From: JAAYUD01 sp963676865
GTDB lineage: Bacteria; Bacteroidota; Bacteroidia; Bacteroidales; Bacteroidaceae
Direction of reading: 5' to 3'
DNA: 64,000 nucleotides
Assembly (NCBI GenBank): GCA_963676865.2
Contig: CAXXSS010000001.1
Location: 2,666,001 to 2,730,000, forward strand
Shown here: piece after piece, positions 24,816-32,600 of the stretch
Position numbering within the stretch: the first letter of the stretch is position 1
How the letters are laid out: each line of letters begins with the position of its first letter
Made by a program: the position numbers and the translations under genes
Notes under the pieces: model-generated
The model's database searches: none
What the model saw: the letters and a program-made list of their open reading frames with translations, nothing else
Told to the model about the DNA's origin: nothing

Positions 24816-26413
24816 GATTTTGCCTGCTGTTTCTTTTTACGTGCTAATGTTTGAATACAATCTCTACGTGGAATAATGACCGATACACCTTTGTGTTCGA
24901 TTTCTTCGCGGAGTATCTGCGCCATTTCTTCGTAATTCTTTTTCAACGGAACGACAACACGGATGTGAGCTTTATCGACACCGATACCGGCGCAGATCGC
25001 TTCTATCTTACCTGTTCCGGCAGAGTCTTGTCCACCGGTCATGGCAGTTGTTTCGTTGTCCGAAATGATGATTGTCACGTTGGCATTACTATTGACACAG
25101 TCCAACAGACCGGTCATGCCCGAGTGCGTAAAAGTAGAGTCGCCTATCACAGCAACCGCTGGGAAGAAACCGCCGTCGGCAGCACCTTTTGCCATTGTGA
25201 TGGAAGCTCCCATGTCGACGCACGAATTGATAGCGTAGAATGGAGCGCCTGCACCCAGCGTGTAGCAACCTATGTCGCTGAAAACTTTGTGCAGCGGATA
25301 TTCTGCCTTTAATATTTCAGTCAGAACGGTGTACATGTCACGGTGACCGCATCCTTGACAAAGAGCGGGCGGACGAACTTCTACGATGGGAGAGGCAGAG
25401 AACTCTTGTTTGTTTTCACGACCTACTGCACGGGCTACCGAATCGGGATTCAATTCGCCATCGCGTGGCAGGGTACCGTCCAAACGACCTTTGACTGTGA
25501 TGCCTAGAGCCAAGTAACCTTTCAGTTGCTTTTCAACAAAGGGTTGTCCGTCTTCAATCACGAGGATGGATTCGCATTCTTGCACCAGTTTGGTCAACTG
25601 CTTCTTTGGAAGCGGATATTGTCCGATCTTCAACACCGGATATTCGCAACCTTCCGGATAACTTTCCATCAGATAGTTGAAACCGATACCGCAAGCTATG
25701 ATGCCCATCTTCTTGTTGGGGCCATCAATATATTTGTTGAATGGAGATTCTTCGGAAGCTTTCAGAAATTTGCTCTCTTTGGCTATCAATTCTCTGTTGT
25801 GCTGGCGTGCAATGGCCGGCAGCAATACGAATTGGCGAGGATCTTTGCTGAAAGATATTTCGTTTTGAGGTTTTTGATTTTTGCCTTCAACGCCCGAACG
25901 GGAGTGAGCTAGACGGGTGACGATTCTGAGCAGAATAGGTTCTCCTATCTTCTCGGAGAATTCAAAACCTTGATAAACCATGTCGTAAGCTTCTTGCTGG
26001 TTGCTGGGCTCGAAGAACGGAATCATGGAAAAGTCGCCATAAAAACGACTGTCTTGTTCGTTTTGCGAAGAGTGCATACCGGGATCGTCTGCCGCTACGA
26101 CAATGATACCGCCGTTGGCACCTGTCATGGCCGAATTGACAAAACAATCGGCCGCTACATTCATACCTACATGCTTCATGCAGACCAAAGCGCGTTTGCC
26201 TACAAACGACATTCCTAGTGCTGCTTCCATAGCTGTTTTCTCGTTGGTAGACCAACGGCTGTGGATGTTTCTTTCGGCGGTGATCGGTGCGCCTTGAATG
26301 TACTCGGTGATTTCGGTGGACGGAGTACCGGGATAAGCATAAACGCCCGAAAGTCCGGCATCTAAAGCCGCTTGTGCAATTGCTTCATCGCCAAGGAGGA
26401 GTTTTTTACTCAT
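24812..26413 (-). CDS. iorA: Indolepyruvate:ferredoxin oxidoreductase, alpha subunit, lacking the C-terminal ferredoxin domain
   Basis: A 533-residue thiamine-diphosphate subunit. An N-terminal pyrimidine-binding domain (YAYPGTPSTEITEYIQ) is followed by the TPP domain with CQGCGHRDMYTVL and GDSTFTHSGMTGL. The chain ends soon after IIPRRDCIQTLARKKKQQ; the tandem [4Fe-4S] Cys motifs that close archaeal IorA are missing, making it ~60-80 residues shorter than the full type. The stop codon overlaps iorB normally, so this is not an obvious truncation. Electron exit must then use an external ferredoxin. Substrates are inferred from the paaK partner. Confidence 0.92.
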   Translation of the reverse strand: MSKKLLLGDEAIAQAALDAGLSGVYAYPGTPSTEITEYIQGAPITAERNIHSRWSTNEKTAMEAALGMSFVGKRALVCMKHVGMNVAADCFVNSAMTGANGGIIVVAADDPGMHSSQNEQDSRFYGDFSMIPFFEPSNQQEAYDMVYQGFEFSEKIGEPILLRIVTRLAHSRSGVEGKNQKPQNEISFSKDPRQFVLLPAIARQHNRELIAKESKFLKASEESPFNKYIDGPNKKMGIIACGIGFNYLMESYPEGCEYPVLKIGQYPLPKKQLTKLVQECESILVIEDGQPFVEKQLKGYLALGITVKGRLDGTLPRDGELNPDSVARAVGRENKQEFSASPIVEVRPPALCQGCGHRDMYTVLTEILKAEYPLHKVFSDIGCYTLGAGAPFYAINSCVDMGASITMAKGAADGGFFPAVAVIGDSTFTHSGMTGLLDCVNSNANVTIIISDNETTAMTGGQDSAGTGKIEAICAGIGVDKAHIRVVVPLKKNYEEMAQILREEIEHKGVSVIIPRRDCIQTLARKKKQQAKS

Positions 26414-26448
26414 AGTAATTAGTTATTTTAATGTTAATATATACTATA

Positions 26449-26477
26449 GGTACCACTTTCGATATAAAAGCGGTACC
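26449..26477 (-). terminator. Hairpin between mltG and iorA
   Basis: On the minus strand an 11-bp stem with one G-U pair (GGTACCGCTTT ... AAAGTGGTACC) closes a 7-base loop, 15 bp after the mltG stop and 36 bp before the iorA start. There is no strong T-run, so it may be a weak terminator or an mRNA-end structure separating the two units. Confidence 0.55.
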
Positions 26478-26491
26478 GTCGTAGTCGTTAA

Positions 26492-27529
26492 TTATTTGTA
26501 AATGCGGTTTTCGTTAAGTGTTTTCCAATATTTGCGTGCATTCTGCATGTGCTCTTTGAAAGTCGTTGCAAAGGCATGAGTTCCGGAGAAATCGTTTTTG
26601 GCACACATGAAGAAGTAATCGTGTCTGGTACGGTTCAGTACGGCTTCGAGACTTTCTACGGTCGGTATTCTGATAGGTCCCGGCGGCAGTCCGATGTGGG
26701 TATAGGTGTTGTACGGAGAACTGACGCGCAGAATAGATCCCGATACCCGATGCAGATCGAACTGTTTGACTGCAAATTTGACCGTTGGGTCGGCTTGCAA
26801 AGGCATTCCTGCATTGTAGCGGTTTAAGTACATACCCGCTACCATGGGCTTTTCCGATTTGTTGTTTGTCTCTTCTTCGATAATCGAAGCGAAGATGCTT
26901 ACTTGTATTGGTGTCAGTCCCAACGAAGCGGCTTTCTTGGTACGGCTTTCGTCCCAGAACTTTGTGTTCTCCTTTATCATTCGTTTGAAGAAATCATCGA
27001 GCGATATGTTCCAATACATTTGATACGTGTTGGGTATGAAAAGTGCCGGAACCGATTCGGGGGTGTAACCGATAGATGCCAAGTAGTCGGTATCGTTCAG
27101 CTTGGCGGCTATTTGCGCCGAGTCTATCATTAATTGAGTACTTAGATAGTGCGCCATTTTGTCCATGGTGCGTACACTGCCTACGGTAAGGTCTACCGGT
27201 GTTTGGCGTCCTTTATACAACTTGTTGAACACTCTCAGACAGTTGTCGCCCCGCTTGATGGCATAGCGCCCGGGACGGATATGATCGGCATAGTCGAACT
27301 TCTTGGCAAGCCAATAGAATGCGGCAATGTGACCGGGATTGCCCTGCGACCTGATCTTTTTATAAACAACCGCTGCATTATCTTTCGGATAGATGAGCAG
27401 ATAAGTTGTCTTTTGAGGATGAAACTGGGAGGACAGAAAGAAGTAGTACAAAAAGCCTCCGATAATAAGAAGAACTGCGAGAATAGATGACGCGGTGATA
27501 ATGAGTATCTTTTTCTTTTTAGATTCCAT
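26492..27529 (-). CDS. mltG: Endolytic murein transglycosylase MltG
   Basis: A 345-residue inner-membrane enzyme that cuts nascent glycan strands and may act as a terminase for peptidoglycan synthesis. An N-terminal membrane anchor (about residues 7-30) is followed by a LysM-like region and the YceG catalytic domain: ASIIEEETNN (catalytic Glu), MYLNRYNAGMPLQADPTVKF and THIGLPPGPI. I chose the ATG at 27529 (MESKKKK) over 27577 because a -7 box, TATCTTTG, lies on the minus strand at 27553-27560. Confidence 0.92.
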   Translation of the reverse strand: MESKKKKILIITASSILAVLLIIGGFLYYFFLSSQFHPQKTTYLLIYPKDNAAVVYKKIRSQGNPGHIAAFYWLAKKFDYADHIRPGRYAIKRGDNCLRVFNKLYKGRQTPVDLTVGSVRTMDKMAHYLSTQLMIDSAQIAAKLNDTDYLASIGYTPESVPALFIPNTYQMYWNISLDDFFKRMIKENTKFWDESRTKKAASLGLTPIQVSIFASIIEEETNNKSEKPMVAGMYLNRYNAGMPLQADPTVKFAVKQFDLHRVSGSILRVSSPYNTYTHIGLPPGPIRIPTVESLEAVLNRTRHDYFFMCAKNDFSGTHAFATTFKEHMQNARKYWKTLNENRIYK

Positions 27530-28197
27530 TGAATTAATTACTAAATTGAGGGCAAAGATAATGTAAGTCAAAGACAATAGAAAGAATAAATCTGAAAAAT
27601 TATTCTTTTATTGCCACAATATTATCTACATTTATATCTGAAAAGAATCTTTATACAAAAGCCTCTTCCCTTTGGACGTTTACCCTTATAAATACTAGAT
27701 GGCGATAGAGTAGGACAACTGTATTGCAAAAAGGTGGTTATGCATAACCGCATAACTAAAGGAAGTCAAACGAGCGTCATACGATACTAATTCTTTCTAC
27801 ATCCGTTTGTTTTTTGTAAAACAACAGATTGTATTTGTTGTCTCACCATAGTGGTACACATATCCCATATAGGTGAGACGCATGTCCCACAACAGTGGGA
27901 CATGCGTCTCACAAGGGTGATTCTGGAGAAACAAACAGAGGAACATTTCGTTTCTTCCTTTTGTATTGGTCGCATTGTACGTAAGTTTCCAAATAACGTT
28001 CTTTATGCTTCCAAAAGTGTTTCTTTAAGTCTTTGGACTGGAGTTCTTTCTGTTGCGGCAGAAGGAGGCTCTTGTTGTTGTTAATAACGGGGAAGATCTT
28101 TCTATTTGATACGATCGGCCGATCTTTCGAATGTGTAATTATTATTAATATAGGAGATTTCTTCGTGTCGTATGAACCTGCCCAACGACCTTTTTCA
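27530..28197. other. Long intergenic region between mltG and the MATE gene
   Basis: About 670 bp with no convincing gene. It holds the divergent mltG promoter box (TATCTTTG, minus, 27553-27560), the hairpin cluster at 27840-27912, and AT-rich sequence. Short reading frames here (for example minus 27909-28208) show no recognisable domain or start context. Confidence 0.6.
27840..27912. repeat. Nested inverted repeats, GTCTCAC/GTGGGAC hairpins
   Basis: A perfect 18-bp stem with a 4-base loop: GTGAGACGCATGTCCCAC (27873-27890), AACA, and its reverse complement (27895-27912). Just before it, GTCTCACC (27840-27847) pairs with GGTGAGAC (27872-27879), the second arm overlapping the first hairpin. The region can therefore fold in two mutually exclusive ways. 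Confidence 0.85.
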
Positions 28198-28205
28198 TAC
28201 TTTTG
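28198..28205 (+). promoter_or_regulatory. -7 box of the MATE gene
   Basis: TACTTTTG, 38 bp before the MATE start codon, a good TAnnTTTG match. Confidence 0.55.
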
Positions 28206-28243
28206 CATTCGAAAAGAAAAAGAGAACCCCCTGAAAAGTTGTC

Positions 28244-29617
28244 ATGGAAGATAGAAAAGAAAATAAGCACGATAACGACAAATTCATCGCTATGACCACT
28301 GAGCCTGTGCCACGGCTTATACTCAAATTGGCTTTGCCTACGATCATCAGCATGTTGGTGACTTCATTGTACAGCCTTACCGATACTTATTTTGTAGGAC
28401 GTATCAGTACGCAGGCCACTGCTGCCGTGGGAGTGACGTTTGCAGTGATGTCTGTCATTCAGGCTATCGGTTTCTTTTTCGGTCACGGTTCGGGAAACTT
28501 TATCTCACGGCGTTTGGGTGCTCGAGATACTGCTGCTGCCCAGCAGATGAGTACTACCGGCTTCGTTTATGCCTTTCTTTTTGGTATCTTAATTACGACT
28601 GTAGGTCTATTATGCCTCGAACGACTCAGCATTGTGCTGGGTTCTACACCTACTATTCTTCCGTATACGAAAGCTTATCTCGGTATTATTTTGCTGGGTG
28701 CGCCTTTCTTTACTTCGAGTTTGGTGCTCAATAATCAGATGCGTTTTCAGGGCAATGCCATGTATGCCATGGTAGGTATTGTAAGTGGTGCAGTGCTCAA
28801 TGTGATACTTGCTCCGTTGTTCATTTTTGTTTTTCATCTCGGCATTTCGGGAGCGGCTATCGCTACTGTCATCAGTCAGGTGTTCAGTTTCTGTCTCTTG
28901 CTCGTGATGGACTATCATTCGGGAGGTATTCATATCCAGTTGAACAAGTTTGTACCTTCGTGGGCTTTTGTAGGCGAAATTATTCGTGGCGGCACTCCTT
29001 CGCTTTGTCGTCAGGGGCTGGCCTGTCTTGCTACGCTATTGCTCAACGTCACTGCGGGTGCTTATGGCGATGCTGCAATAGCCGGTATGAGCATTGTCAC
29101 CAGAGTCAGCTTCTTCATTTATGCCTTTCTTATCGGACTTGGACAAGGTTTTCAGCCTGTGTGCGGATTCAATTATGGTGCTCATCTTTTCGAACGTGTG
29201 CGTCAAGGTTTTCGTTTTAGTGTGGGCGCCGGCTTCGTGTTGCTCACGATCATTTGCTATGCCGCTATCTTTTTTGCTCCCGAGATAGTCGGAACTTTCC
29301 GCCACGATCCCGAAGTTATAGCCGTAGGCACAGTAGCGTTGCGTTTTCAACTGGCTATACTTCCGTTTTCGTCATTCAACACCGTGAGCAACATGATGTT
29401 GCAAACGATCAGAATGAGTGTGCGTGCCAGTCTGCTGGCTTCTGCACGTCAGGGGTTGTTCTTTATTCCCCTCATTATCATACTTCCTCGTGTGGCAGGA
29501 CTTACCGGTGTAGAAGTATGCCAAACGATTTCCGACGTCTTTACCCTCATTCTCTCCATCCCTCTGACATTGCCCGTGCTTCGCTCGATGAAAACCAGCG
29601 CAAAAGTCCATAAATAA
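28244..29617 (+). CDS. MATE family efflux transporter
   Basis: A 457-residue inner-membrane protein with about twelve membrane helices in two similar halves, each beginning with a family-typical block (LALPTIISMLVTSLYSLTDTYF and, in the second half, GTPSLCRQGLACLATLLLN). MATE proteins export cationic drugs and metabolites in exchange for Na+ or H+. The N-terminal TTEPVPRLILKLALP is typical of the DinF/NorM-like group in Bacteroidota. It stands alone, with its own promoter; substrate unknown. Confidence 0.92.
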   Translation: MEDRKENKHDNDKFIAMTTEPVPRLILKLALPTIISMLVTSLYSLTDTYFVGRISTQATAAVGVTFAVMSVIQAIGFFFGHGSGNFISRRLGARDTAAAQQMSTTGFVYAFLFGILITTVGLLCLERLSIVLGSTPTILPYTKAYLGIILLGAPFFTSSLVLNNQMRFQGNAMYAMVGIVSGAVLNVILAPLFIFVFHLGISGAAIATVISQVFSFCLLLVMDYHSGGIHIQLNKFVPSWAFVGEIIRGGTPSLCRQGLACLATLLLNVTAGAYGDAAIAGMSIVTRVSFFIYAFLIGLGQGFQPVCGFNYGAHLFERVRQGFRFSVGAGFVLLTIICYAAIFFAPEIVGTFRHDPEVIAVGTVALRFQLAILPFSSFNTVSNMMLQTIRMSVRASLLASARQGLFFIPLIIILPRVAGLTGVEVCQTISDVFTLILSIPLTLPVLRSMKTSAKVHK

Positions 29618-29806
29618 AGGCTTTTTATGAATTCTTTTTATCTCTTTTGTATGCGAATACATATAAAGATACTATCTTCGTGCGTCTTATTAAGCGGGAA
29701 TTGGTGCCGTTGGCGGATGAGGTGTTGAACAACTCCGTTGGTTTCTGAAGACCGCAGATTAGAATTTAAGGAAGCTATGATAACATTAATCTTTTAACTA
29801 TATACT

Positions 29807-30367
29807 ATGGATAAAAAACGCCACTACAGATTGTCTGCACAACAGAAAGTTGACATCGCTCAAAATCTGATCGATTTTTTGCAGAAAGATACACAATTAA
29901 CTCGTGATGCTATAAGATTCGTTGGAGATTGGATTCTTACCGGAGTTGGCGAAAAAACAAAAGCCTTTTATGATGTATGGGATATTGTCTTGAGAAACTA
30001 CATGCCTACAACAAGACCTGTTTTGTTTCGGGCATGCGATAGGCTCTGTGGAGATGGTAGAATAGCCAGTTTTACCGGTCGATTGGAATGTGCAAGAAGA
30101 TTCAGTAGGGGACGGGGGTCTTTAATAATATGTGATACGGAAGAATTGCTTCCTTTAGTAGAAGATAATTTTTATCGACCTGGCGAGTGTGAAAACACAT
30201 TCTACCCTCTTGTTAATGTTTTAAAAAAAGTGAAGGCTTCTGGTGGTGATGAATTTTCTAAGAGGCTATTGAATGATTTTATTGGTGAAGATGAATACAT
30301 AATGAGAGTTGATTTGACTGATATGAGATGCTTTAAATGGATTAATAAAGGCTCTTATCTCTTTTGA
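29807..30367 (+). CDS. Uncharacterised protein with ADP-ribosyltransferase-like R-S-E motifs
   Basis: A 186-residue soluble protein without signal peptide or membrane segment. I do not recognise a named family. Three stretches match the order of ADP-ribosyltransferase motifs: Arg75 in PVLFRACDRL, Ser88-Phe-Thr90 in IASFTGRLECARRFS (compare the STS strand and following helix), and Glu161-x-Glu163 in IGEDEYIMRVDL (compare ExE). The N-terminal ~65 residues are helical and polar. It stands alone between the MATE gene and a putative outer-membrane protein. The enzymatic idea is inference from short motifs; an unrelated fold is possible. A hairpin terminator follows. Confidence 0.6.
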   Translation: MDKKRHYRLSAQQKVDIAQNLIDFLQKDTQLTRDAIRFVGDWILTGVGEKTKAFYDVWDIVLRNYMPTTRPVLFRACDRLCGDGRIASFTGRLECARRFSRGRGSLIICDTEELLPLVEDNFYRPGECENTFYPLVNVLKKVKASGGDEFSKRLLNDFIGEDEYIMRVDLTDMRCFKWINKGSYLF

Positions 30368-30449
30368 AAATATAGTATTGAGTGGGCATTTGGCTTTGAA
30401 CCTGCATATCGCGATTCTGAAATGAAAGGTTGTCTTGGCCTTTGTAAAT

Positions 30450-30485
30450 AAAAATATGCGATTTGCTTGTAACTCGCATATTTTT
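30450..30485 (+). terminator. Hairpin with T-run after the ADP-ribosyltransferase-like gene
   Basis: A perfect 12-bp stem (AAAAATATGCGA at 30450-30461 with TCGCATATTTTT at 30474-30485) and a 12-base loop. The loop and right arm also hold the promoter of the next gene. Confidence 0.7.
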
Positions 30486-30496
30486 ATCTATCTTTG
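30467..30496 (+). promoter_or_regulatory. Promoter of the gene at 30514
   Basis: TTG at 30467-30469, 19 bp, then TATCTTTG at 30489-30496. The expected transcription start is near 30503, which supports the ATG at 30514 over the upstream one at 30463. Confidence 0.65.
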
Positions 30497-30513
30497 TGTA
30501 TATTCAAAAACCG

Positions 30514-31437
30514 ATGGTAACCAATTGTAAGATATGGCTTTCGACTATTGTCCTGATGCTATTTGCTATGGTATCGGTCAATGCTCAAGAAATAACTTTC
30601 CGTTTGGACAGTCTGGGGCATATCATGTCGGGTGCGCCTTATCAAAGAGATTCACTTTCTTTCATACCGTTTCTTTCGGGTCTAAGAAATAAACCTGATT
30701 TCAGGATGGTGAACGATAAACTTGTTTTGCCCGACTATTCGTATGTATCCTTCGGTTGGAAGAATAGTAACGAACTTCGTCCCATTGATGCAGATAAAAC
30801 CCCTTATCTGAAGGGCGAATACAGTGTGGGCGGTCCGATACATGTTTTCCGAAACAGCATTATTTATGGTGCGGGCACTCAACGCAACCTTATCGGTGTG
30901 GGGCGAATGAATACGGCTTCTGTGGGCTATTCTCGATTGATAGGCGACCGAATGTTGATGAATATGAGCATTCGTGCCGATAAGTACTCCGTTCCTCGTT
31001 TTGGTTCTACTTCGGTGGGTACATCGGCATCTCTTTCGTATTTGCTCAACGATAAGATGACCTTCAAAGTATTCGGTTCTTACACTCCCGGTTTGAGTCA
31101 TTCTGCCGCAACGGGTAATTATGGCGCTTCTTTTGCATACGACTTAACTAGCTTTTTTGGCGTAGAAGTGGGAGTTAATAGATATTTCGATCCCATACAA
31201 AATCGTTGGATTAATGCCCCTATCTTCTTGCCTTATATTATTTTAGATGGTAAGAATAAGATCGGTTTTGATGTGGGCTTCTTGGTGAAAGACGCTTACG
31301 ACAAATGGAGAAAGAAGCCGAAAATACGGTTTGAAAACAATGGGCCGATGCAAAAAAATATGCAGCAATCGCGTCAGTTTGTAAGGGTAGTGGGTGGAAA
31401 TCCTGCCTTGCCGGGTAGTTATATGCCCAAGAAGTAA
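30514..31437 (+). CDS. Exported protein, probable outer-membrane beta-barrel, unknown function
   Basis: A 307-residue protein with a signal peptide ending near VSVNAQE. The mature part alternates polar and apolar residues with many Gly, Tyr and Ser, as in beta-barrel strands (VGTSASLSYLLNDKMTFKVF, ASFAYDLTSFFGVEVGVNRY). The C-terminal ~50 residues are basic and non-barrel. I recognise no named family. It has its own promoter and is followed by the his leader. An outer-membrane location is inferred from composition only. Confidence 0.75.
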   Translation: MVTNCKIWLSTIVLMLFAMVSVNAQEITFRLDSLGHIMSGAPYQRDSLSFIPFLSGLRNKPDFRMVNDKLVLPDYSYVSFGWKNSNELRPIDADKTPYLKGEYSVGGPIHVFRNSIIYGAGTQRNLIGVGRMNTASVGYSRLIGDRMLMNMSIRADKYSVPRFGSTSVGTSASLSYLLNDKMTFKVFGSYTPGLSHSAATGNYGASFAYDLTSFFGVEVGVNRYFDPIQNRWINAPIFLPYIILDGKNKIGFDVGFLVKDAYDKWRKKPKIRFENNGPMQKNMQQSRQFVRVVGGNPALPGSYMPKK

Positions 31438-31520
31438 GCGATGTCTTGGCTGTTCAAATACAGAGGTTTGTGTTTAAATATGAGGTATTTATTTCATTAT
31501 TGCATTTTTTTTGCAATTTG

Positions 31521-31552
31521 TTTGGTGGAATGAAACAATTCTCATACATTTG
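31521..31552 (+). promoter_or_regulatory. his operon promoter
   Basis: TTTG at 31521-31524, 20 bp, then the -7 box TACATTTG at 31545-31552. The transcription start should fall near 31559, 16 bp before the leader peptide ATG. Confidence 0.7.
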
Positions 31553-31574
31553 CTGCCGAAAAGAATGAAATAAT

Positions 31575-31640
31575 ATGAGATTTAATACAATACATCATCA
31601 CCATCATATCCTGACGAGTCAATTCGGTAGGCGTAGGTGA
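31575..31640 (+). CDS. hisL: his operon leader peptide
   Basis: A 21-codon reading frame, MRFNTIHHHHHILTSQFGRR followed by Arg and TGA, with five consecutive His codons (CAT CAT CAC CAT CAT at 31593-31607). It lies between the his promoter and a terminator hairpin 25 bp after its stop codon. This is the standard layout of ribosome-mediated attenuation: when charged tRNA-His is scarce the ribosome stalls on the His run and the terminator should fail to form. The coding potential is read directly; the mechanism is inferred from known his leaders. The stop is 108 bp before hisG. Confidence 0.88.
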   Translation: MRFNTIHHHHHILTSQFGRRR

Positions 31641-31664
31641 TTTTGTATTCATCGAAGATATGCT

Positions 31665-31695
31665 AAGGCTTGCCGATTACGGTGAGCCTTTTTTT
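31665..31695 (+). terminator. his attenuator terminator
   Basis: An 11-bp stem (AAGGCTTGCCG, loop ATTA, CGGTGAGCCTT) with two G-U pairs runs directly into seven T residues (31689-31695). It stands between hisL and hisG and should stop transcription unless an upstream alternative pairing forms. I did not identify the antiterminator arm with confidence. Confidence 0.82.
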
Positions 31696-31748
31696 ATATC
31701 AATAATCTTCGATCAAGCTCAGAAATATATAATATTAAAATATAGTTT

Positions 31749-32600
31749 ATGTTAAGAATTGCAGTACAAGCCAAGGGACGTCTTTATGAAGATACGATGT
31801 CCCTTTTCGAAGAATCGGACATCAAACTCAGTTCCGTAAAACGTACATTACTTGTCCAGTCTCCCAATTTCCCTATTGAGGTATTGTTCCTTCGCGACGA
31901 CGATATTCCACAATCTGTGGCTCTCGGCGTGGCCGATGTCGGCGTTGTGGGCGAAAACGAAGTGGAAGAACGTGAAGAGGATGTCGAAATCATAAAGCGA
32001 TTGGGTTTCAGTAAATGTCGCCTGTCATTGGCAATCCCCAAAGATGAGGCTTATACCGGGCTTTCGTGGTTTCGTGGAAAGAAGATTGCCACATCTTATC
32101 CGGGTATCTTGAAACGCTTTATGAAACAGCAGGGCATTGATAGTGATGTTCACGTCATTACGGGTTCGGTAGAGATAGCTCCCGGCATCGGATTGGCAGA
32201 TGCTATTTTTGACATTGTCAGTTCGGGCTCTACTCTTGTGAGCAATCGCCTGAAAGAAGTGGAAGTGCTAATGAAGTCCGAGGCATTGCTTATAGGCAAC
32301 AAGCAGATGACGGAAGATAAAAAAGAGATCTTGGAGCAACTGCTGTTTCGCATAGATGCGGTGAAGATTGCCGAAGATAAAAAATACGTGATGATGAACG
32401 TTCCCAAGGATCGTTTGAAGGATATAATAGCTGTGCTTCCGGGCATGAAAAGTCCTACCGTGCTGGCATTGGCTCAAGAGGATTGGTGCGGCGTACACAC
32501 GGTGCTGGATGAAAAATGTTTCTGGGAGATTATTGGTAAGTTGAAGGCTTTGGGAGCGCAAGGAATATTGGTTACGCCCATTGAAAAAATGATTGTATGA
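31749..32600 (+). CDS. hisG: ATP phosphoribosyltransferase, long form
   Basis: A 283-residue enzyme for the first step of histidine synthesis (ATP plus PRPP to phosphoribosyl-ATP). The length and C-terminal ACT-like regulatory domain (about 210-283, with MMNVPKDRLKDIIAVLPGMK) mark the long, self-sufficient form that does not need HisZ and is feedback-inhibited by histidine. Conserved parts are RIAVQAKGRLYED and the PRPP-site IFDIVSSGSTLVSNRL. It starts the structural genes after the attenuator and overlaps hisD by 4 bp. Confidence 0.96.
   Translation: MLRIAVQAKGRLYEDTMSLFEESDIKLSSVKRTLLVQSPNFPIEVLFLRDDDIPQSVALGVADVGVVGENEVEEREEDVEIIKRLGFSKCRLSLAIPKDEAYTGLSWFRGKKIATSYPGILKRFMKQQGIDSDVHVITGSVEIAPGIGLADAIFDIVSSGSTLVSNRLKEVEVLMKSEALLIGNKQMTEDKKEILEQLLFRIDAVKIAEDKKYVMMNVPKDRLKDIIAVLPGMKSPTVLALAQEDWCGVHTVLDEKCFWEIIGKLKALGAQGILVTPIEKMIV

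Noticed and set aside
27840..27912. Short CRISPR-like array
   Set aside because: The repeated units are inverted rather than direct, spacers are 4-24 bp and variable, and no cas gene is nearby.
29640..29755. Possible gene remnant reading ANTYKDTIFVRLIKRELV before a stop
   Set aside because: It faintly recalls the start of Rpn/PD-(D/E)XK transposase-like proteins, but the open stretch is short, has no start codon, and could be chance.
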